64,000 nucleotides of DNA from Klebsormidium nitens (lineage: Eukaryota > Streptophyta > Klebsormidiophyceae > Klebsormidiales > Klebsormidiaceae): assembly GCA_000708835.1 (NCBI GenBank), contig DF236982.1, forward strand, positions 248,001 through 312,000, written 5' to 3'. The notes under the pieces are model-generated. The model was not told where the DNA came from, did not search any database, and was given only the letters and a program-made list of their open reading frames with translations. The translations under genes were made by a program, and so were the position numbers. Of the stretch, positions 50,172 to 60,777 are shown in pieces (position 1 is the stretch's first letter; every line of letters starts with the position of its first letter).

Positions 50172-53100
50172 CTACTTGCGCGTCTGCCGGCTCACGAACC
50201 GCAGCGCGACGTAGAAGAAGAAGCGGTAAGCGAGGAAGAACGCGATCATGACGGCCGCGTTGTTCCACTTGTGCACCTTAGCCATGTCGAAGCCCGCAAG
50301 AACCTGGTCAAGAAGACTAAATTTTAGAAACCAGCAAGCGTTGGGAGTACTGCATCCACCAGCCTGAGGTCGGTGAGGTTAGCTCGGGGGTTAGGGTGGA
50401 GACGAATGCGGAAGAGTTCTTTTCTGAAACCGAGACTGGAGGGCCGGCGGCTGTGACGACTCTCTCGTTGGACCAAAACTAGTACCAGATGAGGCTCGGT
50501 AGATGTCAGAAGCTGTCCTTCAATGCTTGAAAGAGGCCCCAGCGGCGAGCTTACTAGAAACGTGGCTTTTGAGAAAGGTTAGGTGCTGGCTATTCGCGAG
50601 ACATGTCATACCTCATTCGAAGAGTCATACCTGGGGTGCGGTCGCGAGGCAGCTCGGCCCGGGGAGGCCGTCGAAGCACTGGTCGCGCACGCCGGGGGCC
50701 GTGAACTCGTTGTAGAGCAGCATCTCCAGGGGGTACTTGAACGTGGACAGGTAGTGGAACCAGATCCAGTATCCGGGGATGTCGCCCCTGCAGCCGGGGG
50801 AAGAAGAAGGAATGAGTTTATAGTCGGGTCTACCGCTGGTGTTATCCCTCCTTCGGCTGAGCCATGGACGAGTCTTTGACCGGGGACATCTTCCTTGCCC
50901 CCACAAAAGAGAAGTAGGAGCGATTGGCGGTAAACTTCGTCGAGAGCAACCGTCGACGACGTTGCCATTTGTCACACTATAACGTTCAACCACATTGATA
51001 ACGAGACTAATTCGAATTGAGCAGGTCCTTGCTGGCCTAGCTGTTGATGTGCCAGTTGGCAAGAGAAGTTAGTTCCAGGGACTTTGCGCCTGACAGTTGC
51101 GCCCAGGCGCCGAAGCGCCGAAGCTCCACAGCGCCCGAGTGCTGAAGCAGCCAAGCGGCCAAGCGGCCTCTGGTGGGTCAACGCCTCACCTGGGGATGAA
51201 GAAGCCGCAGAAGAGGAAGAAGTACGCTGACTTTTGCTAGATTGAAGTCTCTTTGAAACCCTCACCTGGGGATGAAGAAGAAGCCACAGAAGAGGAAAAA
51301 GTACGCTGACTTTTCCTAGATTGAAGTTCTTTGAAACCCTCACCTGGGGATGAAGAAGAAGCCGCAAAAGGAGGAAGAAGTACGCTGACTTTTCCTAGAT
51401 TGAAGTCTCTTTGAAACCCTTACCTGGGGATGAAGAAGCAGCCGCAAAAGAGGAAGAAGTACGCTGACTTTGCTAGATTGAAGTCTCTTTAAAAGCCTCA
51501 CCTGGGGATGAAGAAGCCGCAGAAGAGGAAAAAGTACGCTGACTTTTGCTAGACTGAAGTTTCTTTCACCTGGGGATGAAGAAGCAGCCGCCAGAGAGGA
51601 AGATGTACGCTGACTTTGCCGAATTGAAGTCTTTTTGAAAGCCTCACCTGGGGATGAAGAAGCCGCAGAAGAGGAAGAAGTAGGCGGTGAAGGCGGTGAT
51701 GATGGTGTTGCCCGTGATGAAGTTGGGCACGAGCGCGCTCCAGAAGACGACGAACGAGTTGGCCACGCTCAGCACCAGGAACAGCGTGAAGACGAAGAAG
51801 AAGAAGCTGCTCGCCTCCGCGGCCATGCCGATCATCCTGCAGGAAGGGGGAGAGAGGCGCTGACGTCAAACGCTGGCGTCAGAAAATGCGAGTTGTTGTT
51901 ATGAAGACGAAGAAGAAGAAGCTGCTCGCCTCTGCGGCCGTGCCGATGATCCTCCGGGGAGGGGGAGAGAGGCGCCGACGTCAGACGCTGGCGTCAGAAA
52001 GTTGCAAAGTTTCGTCGTCGTGAAGACGTGGTCTCCGGGAAAGCTTTCAAGGTGGGGGTTTTCTTTGCTGGAAAGTTTTGGCTTCAGCCCATATCTTGCG
52101 GAGCAGGAAAGATGACAATGCCGGATTTGACAATGGGCTCCATGTCGACGTCACGATGTCTTGGATACTATTGGTTGTAGGAACAAGCCGCTGTCTTTTC
52201 GAACAGAAGCCGCGATTGTGCGATCAAGCGAAGGCGAAATACGCCGCACAGTAGTAGCTTGATAAGCCGCACCGCCCCTCCGAGACCGTTCGAGGATTGC
52301 GGAGCAAAAGGCGAGGCTTGAAAACCAACAAGCGGCAGAAAATGAGGCTGCTTTTCTGGTGCCAAACGTTCAACGCAAGAAAGTCGATACAAGAGCGCTC
52401 GATACGCGCTGAGTGCCATCTCAAAAAGCACGTGAGAGAGTCCGCCAGTAGGAAGATCAGCTCTCGAGGCTGAACAACGGGCGTTTTCTTTGCGTCATTC
52501 TCACCAGTAGGAGACGCAGCTGAAGATAAGCGCCAGGACGAAGAAGAAGGGCAGGAAGATGATGGCGCTCGAGATGGAGTACGCCGACGTGCGGTATGCG
52601 CCACGGGACGTCTCGCGGATGAAAATCTGCGGGGAAAAATGGTGAAATGTGTACATCTTGAAAGCCAAGACTCTAGGGACTATTTGCCTCTACAGACAGA
52701 TAGATGGGCAGCCCTTTGGTGGACGTCAATAGCGGTGGCACTCAAATGAACGAAACATCTCAACCATCTCAACCAAGTTCCAGCGTAGTTACTACAGCTT
52801 CTTCCGAGCAACCTGCCAATTGTGATGAAAAGCCTTAGCCTAATTTAGTCAGTCTGTTGCCGAGTAAAATAAGTTTGAATCAGATAACACTGACATTAGC
52901 AGGTTGCTCGGGAGAAGCTGCAGAACCCTACAGCTTTTAAGCCCCTGCGATCAGGTTCTTCCAAGCGAGAGGGATAGGCAGGATAAACTACAAAAGTCGC
53001 ATTGAGAACCCATGAACACCTCAAGTCGACGACCTTAAAACCTTAGAACTTATAACGCACCTGCTTCTCCGCCAGGAAGATGGGCAGCGCCTCGGTGGAC

Positions 53101-56100
53101 GTGAAGAGCAGCAGCGCGAGCGCGAACGCGATGTACGACGCGCGCGCCTGGATGCCGTACGGCGTGAAACCGATGGAGAAGAAGAGGGAGCCCAGCACGA
53201 AGCCGGTCATGCACATGAGGCCGATGCGCGCGAAGAAGAGCTCGGGCGTCCGCAGCGTGTTGCGCAGGCAGCGGTCCGAGAGGACGAACAGCTCGGAGAG
53301 GAAGGACGTCGCGAACTTGGGCTTCTCGCCGATGACCGACATGTTGGACTGGATCTGGGCCAGCTTGCCGTGGCGCTCGTACCGCGCTTGCTGCACGAGA
53401 GAAATGTCGTTTGAGTGTTTGATTTCCCCGGCTGTGGTAAGATTATATGGGGATGTTCGGAGACAAAGGATGCCGCGAACTTGAGATTTTGCTGAGGAAC
53501 GCAACAAACTGGATCTGGGCCAGCTTGCCGTGGCGCTCGTACCGCACTTGCTGCACGAGAGAGGTTTCGCTGTCAGAATGGTGGGGCTGCTCCGGGATGG
53601 TAAGATCATACGACATCAAAAATTTCGGATGTAGAGAGGGGGGTGGGAGAAAGACGTCGCAAAGTTGGGGTTTTGCTGAAAATCGCAACGGACTGGATCT
53701 GGGCCAGCTTGCCGTGGCGCTCGTATCGCGCTTGCTGCACGAAGAGATTTTTGGGTTTCGAAACGCTGGGGGTATCCGGGCGGTATTGGAATATTATCAA
53801 AAGTGCTTAAGGATTACAGGTTTGAAAGGAACTTGGAACGAAGGGACGTCGGGGCTTCGCTCTGAGGACCAATGCCTCGCTTGTTGTGGTGGTGAAAGCT
53901 CGCTGCTGACTCCGTCATCGTAAGATTCCGACGTCTGGCATCGCAGAACACAGTTCTAAAACCGGGAGCTGTTCGATGCTGGCAGAACGGGCTGCAGGCC
54001 TTCAGCTAACGTAGGAAACCAAGCACTAAAAGCAAAGCAGAAAAGCATACATTGCTGAATCACAACTCAGGACCGTACGGAAGTCACCGGTGCTTTGGGA
54101 ATGGAAAAGAGCGCAGCTCACGGAAGAAGGGACGAGTGGTTGGTGGCCCCCTCCTTGGAGAATAGTTACTGATATTGCACGCGAAAAGATCGTCCATGTC
54201 CCAACTGTATGGAATCTGTCGAATGTGACCAGAGCCGAAAGCCCACGCAGTGTTTGGATGCTGTGGGATGACAGGGAAAGAACTCCCTAGAAGCCTAGAA
54301 CTCGACCTTTCAAAGGTCTCAAAAACTCAGACGTGAAAACCGCAACTCACGGCGAAGTCGACGAGCGGCTCGATGCCCCCCTTGCTCTCTTGGAGCTCCT
54401 CGATCGTGTCCAACGTGTACTCGAGCACGTTCACGTGGTTTGGCACGTGGCGCCCGAACTCCTTGAGGTGCGGGGCGAGGCCGGGGTAGGGGCCATGATA
54501 CACCGGGTTGCCACGGGCAAGGATCAAAAAGTTGTCAATCAGCTCCAGAATCCTGGAAAATAGGGATAGAAGTGTTGCTTTCGGGAGTAGAGAAATCTGA
54601 ATCTTGAGATTTAGATGGTGAAAGCTGCTGACCGAGCTCTTTTGAGGTGCGGCGCAAGGCCGGGGTAGGGGCCGTGGTACATCGGGTTGCCGCGGGCCAG
54701 ATCAGAAAGTTGTCAATCAGCTCCAAGATCCTGGCACACAGAGATAGAATTGTTGCTATTAAGAGTGTTGGAATCAAAATCTAAGATTCAGTATGGTGAA
54801 AGCTGCTGACCGAACTCTTTGAGGTGGGGGGGGCCAGGCCGGGTTGTGTGGCCGTGGTATACTGGGTTGCGGTGGGCCAAAGTTCGAAGACCGGTCAATC
54901 AACTCCAAGATCCTGGATAATAGGGATAGAAGTGTTGCTTTCGAGATTGTTGGAAAACAAATAAAAAGATTCAGTATGGTGAAAGCTGCCCCGGAGCAGG
55001 GGCCGTGGTTGCCACGGGCAAGGGATTCGAAGTTATCAATCAGCTCTGAAACCCTGTACAAATGGAGGATGCACCGGCGTCAAGAGCTCAAGGTGTTGAA
55101 GCTGAGGAGCTTAGCTTCCATGAAAGCGAGCGGTTCTGAGCTGCCCCAGGTTCGAGGCATGAAGTACTGAGTCAGCAGGTAATCAAGCAGCTGTAAGATC
55201 CTGCAGTGAGACCACTTTCTCCGCGCCGAGTTTTGGGAAAGACCAAGATTGACTACTCAGGTTTGCAATGAAGCAATTTTGACAGGATGCTGGCGTTGGC
55301 GAACAGAGGAAAGGACCTTCTCAACCTTGAACGTTGAGGGCTGACCTGAAGCTGGGCTGGTGGATTGTCAGGATGATCGTGCGATTCTTGGTACGCGCGA
55401 TGTTGTGCAGAATTTGAACCACGTTGAGAGCGCTCGTAGAGTCCAGCCCGGAGGTCGGCTCGTCCAGGAACCTGGTGAAGGGAGGGTTTAAGAACACGGG
55501 TTAAGAGAGTCGGTTGACGAGGCACAAACCTGGTCAAAGGAGGAGCTCGGATCCTCTCAGGAGGCCAAGCAGAGTGAGAGAAACGGACTGTGAGGGTTTG
55601 GTCTCAAGGCAGTGACGGCTAAAAATTACATACGATGATTCACTCGCAGAGCTGATCAGGGCGAAGTGGGACTGGGTGCGCTTTTGCGATGCACGACTTC
55701 GGTGCTCGATCGGATCAAGCAATCACAGAAAGACTCGCTTTCACAGAAGGCAAGAGAAACATAGACGGATGCGTTTGGTGCTGATTGGCAACCATGTTTA
55801 CCGTGAGATATATCACAAAGCATCAAGGCGCCATGCGTTTGAAAGACGACAGCCCGAGGAAAGTGAGCGAGTCCGCTTACAACACTGGCGGGTCGTGGAT
55901 AAGATCGACGCCGATTGACACACGCCGCTTCTCTCCTCCTGAGACGCCCCGCACCTGCACATTGTAAGACATGTCAGTTTCAATCGACACCACTGGATGA
56001 GAATAAGGAGGTCTGTAGTCACATGGTACCTCCGACTAGCCTGACGTCACTCTGCCGTCAGCATCTGCTTCCAACCGTTGCCGGGAGAAGTCAAATCACT

Positions 56101-58993
56101 CTATCAAGCTGGCAATCATTTCTTTGCCGAGATGCAGGCAGGTTTTGCCAATGAAGCAGCCCACAGTGAAGCAGCCCAAAACTTGCCGCCACTGCAGAGC
56201 AAAGAGAGTCAACCTCGTCTACATACCCAAACAGACAATTGTCGGTTGTATAATCAGACTGCTTCTGAGACGAGGCAAATGAGGTGTTGCCTCGGTCATT
56301 TCCCTCCTTGCCAATTTCGAGCTCGTTGGTGATCTCATCAGCCATAGAACGATTCTGCATCCGACACACTTCCAGACCTTCCTGCCCCGCTTACCTCCTC
56401 ATTCCCAATTTTGGTGTCAGCAGCGTGGGTGAGCCCAAGCTCGGTGATCATCTCCTCCACCCGCTCCTTTTTCTCGGCAGTTGTCATGGTCCCCGGCAAC
56501 CGGAGTCGTGCGCTGAACATGAGCGTCTCGCGCACCGACAGCATAGGGAACAGCTGGTCGTCCTGTTGTTCAGGAGGAATCAAGGTTTGAGACGCGGGTT
56601 TAGGAGTCTTTTCAAGCACTCAACGAGGCTGCTGACGGAAAATCATCATCTGCAAATGAGAAAGAACCGACGAAATGCTTTTGGCCCTTCTCACCAGCAG
56701 AATGGAAACCGCGTTTTTTGTGGAAGTGGAGCTTCGAAAAGTGGGGCAAGCAGCGGGTTAGAAAGTGGGTCAATATTTGGTGAGATGAAAAGTAGAATTC
56801 CTGAGAAGAGTTAGCCCATATCTGGTCAGCAATTTGGTAATAATGGAGCGAAAAATTCGAAGTTGTTTGCACAAGCTCAGGGAAAGAGCGATGCTGACTT
56901 TGCGATACAGGGGGAGTGCTTTCAAACCGAGGCCCTTGACTTTGGATAAATGTGCTCCCCAGCAGAAAGAATAGAGGCAATCATGATTTTGGAGACATCA
57001 TGATTTGCATAGAATAGCCAGATAGCAGCTTCAACTCATGTCCACAATGATTCTCATGCTGCTCCCCAAAAACCCCGCAGAAAAGATTTTTCCACCCCTT
57101 CATGAAAACCAAACGGACCCTTTGCCAAATACACAAGTCGTTTTTGCCCTATCCCACCCCCCCCCCCCCCTACTCACCTGCATCACATATCCCGACAGCC
57201 GCTTGAACCCATGGTCCATCGGCTTATTGTTCACCAGGATCCCCCCCTCCAGGCTGTTGGAGTCGATCCGCCCCGCGATTGCATCCAAGAATGTCGATTT
57301 TCCAGCCCCCGAGGGGCCCATAACCGCCATCATCTCTCCATGGCGTGCCACAGCGCTGACCTTATTCAACAAAAGGCGCTCCGTCGAGCCCTCCTGAGTC
57401 TTAGAAACAACCTGTGGCCAGAGGAGAATACTTGGTTATTTCCTTCCATTCGCTGCTTGTTTGTGTGTCTTTGTTTTCATGTCAGCGGCGGAGGTGGAAC
57501 TTCTGTTTTGTGCCTCTCCTGAGTCTCTGCTACTATGAGAGCATAGTGTTTTCGTGACGTGTCCCAAGGCCATCCTGCTAAGAAAGTCTTGCTCTGAGAC
57601 AAACAGGTTTTCAGGCCTGATTGTGATCTTTGATAATCTGCATCGACAAGTTCCATTCTTGCCGCATGAAGCCAAGCAGACAGTGATTGCCAGTAGTGCA
57701 GAGGAGTACTCGTTGTTACTCGCAGAGTTCGACAATTAAAGCCAGCCAAAGAATCAGGTGTTGTGTATCAGGTGTTCTGTTTGCATCCCTGGTGACTTCC
57801 ATCCAGCTTGTTATGATGACAGTACTTTTCAAGGCTGCTTTCCAGACGGCGACTATGAGAGGCTTGGGAAACATTTACCGTACTACGAGTATTAGCACCA
57901 TAGTAAAGTACGGGGAAAAGACAACGACAGCAGCCCACTCTGGCCCACTGTTTGATGCCTTATGAAAGGCAGTCTTGAGTTAAAATGAGCCTGCGCGTTG
58001 CAAACAAGACTGTGTTCATCAGTGTTCTGGGCTATATTGTTCTTGTAGTCCAATGTTTGGGGGCTTTTGTGAAACTTCTTACACCTGGAGCGACTTCAAG
58101 GTCCGTCCAACTTAGCCTCATCTTCAGCTAAGCACCACCATGGTACTGATAAGACTCTGATGCTCTCCTTCCATGAAGGCACATCAGCAACAGCCATCCA
58201 TATGTTCTTTGAAACACAAGTACAGCACTGGATGTAAGTACCCTTGAAATGATCAATAACTAACTAGAGTTCAGCACAAACGTGTGAAGTTCGACGCAAC
58301 TTGACAATGATAAGCACCGAAGTTGAGATGGACCAGTACATTCAGGGCAGCTATGCAGTCAACTTTCCAACAGCCTGTTCTTCCTTTTGACTCTTATAAA
58401 GACAGGGCCATTCTGAAGGTGCTGCCAGCAGAAGATGAAGTAAAACAGCAATCAAATGTGAGTGCCTGAGATCACTCCCGGGACAGCATCAAAGGACAGA
58501 ATGCCACTGACCATCAGGCACTCTAACCACGTTCATTATTCTTATATGCCCAGAAATATGGGAGTAAGGTGGTGTCAAAATACTAAGCGAGATCCCTCTG
58601 CCCTGAAGCAAGACCTTCTTCTTGAAATATGTTTTGGTGAGCATTGCAAAGCGCGCTTCTACCTTGTGCTTCAAATGTTGCACAGGTTGTCTGGCATTTT
58701 TTGCGAGTGTCCTTACAAGAACGTAGTTGACGTTTCTCCTGTCGAGAATACACAACACATAACTTGTTTCGCAGCGACCTCGCCAAAGCAAATGTGTCGG
58801 AAAAGAGAGTCTTGCAGCACGAGAACACGGCACTCTCAACCCTCACCTTGTATGTCAGCGAATGGATGGAGAGGTCATACGTCTTGTGCTTGCCTCCGTG
58901 CTTGGAGTCATCATGAGATGATGAATCACCCTCAGGGACGCTGTTCGGCAGCTCCACTTCCTTTGTTTTGGCACCAGTTTCCAGGTCCGCCAT
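50172..58993 (-). CDS. ABCG: ABCG (WBC-type) half-size ABC transporter
   Basis: Eleven exons join in phase: 58993-58847, 57411-57178, 56562-56395, 55954-55881, 55471-55346, 54552-54351, 53390-53061, 52626-52505, 51836-51648, 50787-50631 and 50303-50172, giving 626 residues, a normal length. The nucleotide-binding domain comes first, as in ABCG: Walker [10 protein letters not shown] (81-89), Q-loop at the exon 2/3 border (GYVMQ), signature VSGGEKRR (187-194), Walker [12 protein letters not shown] (209-219) and H-loop TIHQPS (His 245). Then come [11 protein letters not shown] and the linker. The transmembrane domain follows, with segments such as [31 protein letters not shown] and the re-entry sequence [18 protein letters not shown] typical of the group. 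Plant members export lipids, cutin and wax precursors or hormones as dimers; the substrate here cannot be read from sequence. Three of its introns contain tandem copies of exon edges. The first exon is unusually hydrophilic and lacks a plastid or mitochondrial presequence. Confidence 0.96.
51187..51660 (-). repeat. Seven tandem copies of an ABCG exon end with donor site
   Basis: On the minus strand the genuine exon 9 ends TTCTTCATCCCCAG|GTGAGG at 51648. Six further copies of this end lie downstream in the intron, with complements starting at 51567, 51499, 51421, 51341, 51263 and 51187 (spacing 68-80, mostly 78). Each copy encodes a version of [12 protein letters not shown] and is flanked by an AG directly before and a GT donor directly after. 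Each therefore looks like a complete 37-40 base micro-exon. Confidence 0.95.
53340..53755 (-). repeat. Three copies of the ABCG exon 7 start with acceptor
   Basis: The genuine exon starts at 53390 on the minus strand with CAAGCGCGGTACGAGCGCC. Two copies of the same acceptor and about 55 coding bases lie upstream in the intron at about 53509-53570 and 53695-53745. They match at over 90% by eye, then diverge into a shared tail (GCGATTTTCAGCAAAA-like). Confidence 0.93.
54510..55210 (-). repeat. Four to five decaying copies of the ABCG exon 6 start
   Basis: The genuine exon 6 begins at 54552 on the minus strand (GATTCTGGAGCTGATTGAC). Copies of its first 60-110 bases with acceptors occur with complements near 54640-54735, 54815-54920, 54985-55055 and, very degenerate, 55140-55205. 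Similarity falls with distance, suggesting successive duplications of different age. Between copies a shared segment containing GAAAGCTGC also repeats. Confidence 0.9.
57157..57170 (+). repeat. Run of 14 C beside an ABCG splice donor
   Basis: A homopolymer of 14 C (14 G on the transcript strand) lies eight bases past the exon 2 end. On the RNA it is a G-run close to the 5' splice site; such runs can act as intronic splicing enhancers. Confidence 0.9.
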
Positions 58994-60777
58994 CTCTGCA
59001 GATCTTGTGTCGACGACTGGTCTCCCAAGACCACAGACGTGGAGAAACTTCCACCACTATCACTCGGTCCTCAGGCCTTGATGCTCCTTCTTGAAGCTAT
59101 CTGAACGACTGTTTACAATAACACAACTGCCATGAAAAACCTGGGAGACAACAATGCAAGTCAGAGGCAATGCTTTTAGTGGTCAACAACGGCTTCCTTC
59201 CTCTCTGTCGTACCAGTGTGACACAGCAAGGGCTACCCGCTAGTAGGTAGCACTTCCAAAGCTCCACGTTCTCTAGCTAGCTTTAGTGAGAGCACACATT
59301 TCACTGCCGGAATGCAGCTAGTGCTGCCAGTGGTCTAGCTAGATGATGATCGCCGCCGTGCTAGCTGCACTCTTAAATGCTGACCCCTATTACAAGCAGA
59401 ACGTCTAAAAGGATACCATGGCGCTTCTGATTCTGCCCAGAAGGCTGCATTGTCCTGGAGAAAGCGGCTCCATCTTGGAATGCGCTTGCACCTCTTTTGA
59501 AAGAAGCAAAGTTTCAACCTTCAGGCTTCAGCCATGGCGCGGCTCTCTCTAGAAGACCATGGATGGCAGCGTTGACGTGCATTATTGCTTCGAGCTTTCG
59601 TCGTCGAACGATTCAAGGGGGGAGTGTATGCTTTCTGCTTCGACGTGCGGAACCCGACTACGTCACCAGGCAAGTTCTGCGAACGTACTCCATCTTCGGC
59701 GGACGCATGACTAATCGTGCGGACGCATGACTAATCCGAATGATGTTTCAGCGTACACCGGGCCGCGCGCAGTCTCGCAAATGTCGTCCGAATCGTCAAA
59801 TTGTGTTGCTTTGCACGCGCGCTTCCGAAGCTTTGCGCAAGAAAGGAAGGGGGCCAAGCGGCAGTTAATCGTGCTCCACTCGTTGCACCTTGACTGCATT
59901 CCAGCAGACTAGGTAACTTTGCTAGTCTCGAAAATACGTCACTGATGACATCAGCGATACCAGTGGTACGGTACGGTACTTTTAGGATGTGGTCGGTACC
60001 GCCTGGTTCAACCGGGTGCGGTAGGTGCTCGGGGCAATCGCAGGTTACAAACAGGGCTAACACTGATCTTGGTGGGGTTAGCCGGGGGGTTAGGGTGGGT
60101 ACGGGTGGGCTCTGGCGGAACGCCTTAGGGTTTGCTCAATGCTTACCCTTAGGGTTTTAGTATGTGTAAGGGTGTTAACCCTGTGTGACATCATCAGTGA
60201 CGCAAATTGTAAGACTAGCAAACTTACGTACCCACGTCCTGCATTGAGCCGGCCGGCCTGACTGCGGTAGACCTGAATCAGCGTTGACACACACGTGAAC
60301 ACGTCAACACTGACTCAGTGAGAATCATGAGAAACGGCGTACCGCACCACCATGTATATCCCAGTCTAGTCCTTCCATGGCGGCAACGTCATCTCATCCA
60401 TTCTGATATGCCACTAGACTTCTTTGAGTGGAGCTGAGAATCGAAGGACCCACCGATAGGATGCTGGAAAGACACTTCAAAGTTTGCATCTTGAAGCAGT
60501 ATAAGTCAGATGCAGGGCCAGGGCCGCCAAAGGTTGAAGGGCTAAGGGGTAATTCTAACACAGAGGGGCCGCAAAGATGTCAGAACTCCACATTTTCATC
60601 TTTACATTTTTCCACACGCTTCATCTTAGATCATTCTTCTATATCTGGCAAGCGTACACGCCAATATCTTATGAGCCTGCACCAAGCAACTTGCGCATAC
60701 TAAGCTAAGCCACAGCAACAAGAAAGATGATTAGCTTCGTCTACCTGTCTTTTACCAATCACTAACGAGCAGCAAAG
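58994..60777. other. Divergent intergenic region between ABCG and coiled-coil genes
   Basis: It contains the promoters of both flanking genes. It includes a 16-base direct repeat and a GTAC-rich patch near 59965-60000. Two TTAGGGTTT words occur near 60126 and 60150, too few to call telomeric. No gene or tRNA is seen. Confidence 0.5.
59701..59736 (+). repeat. Direct repeat GGACGCATGACTAATC
   Basis: Two identical 16-base copies start at 59701 and 59721, about two helical turns apart. They lie about 700 bases upstream of the ABCG start codon. The unit contains TGACTAA, similar to the core of bZIP-type sites. A regulatory role is only an inference. Confidence 0.7.

Noticed and set aside
51187-51660. 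Regular 78-base array suggestive of a CRISPR array
   Set aside because: The repeats are copies of an exon end in a eukaryotic gene, the spacers are also repeated, and there are no cas genes.
60110-60170. Interstitial telomere repeat (TTAGGGTTT)
   Set aside because: Only isolated words, not a tandem array.
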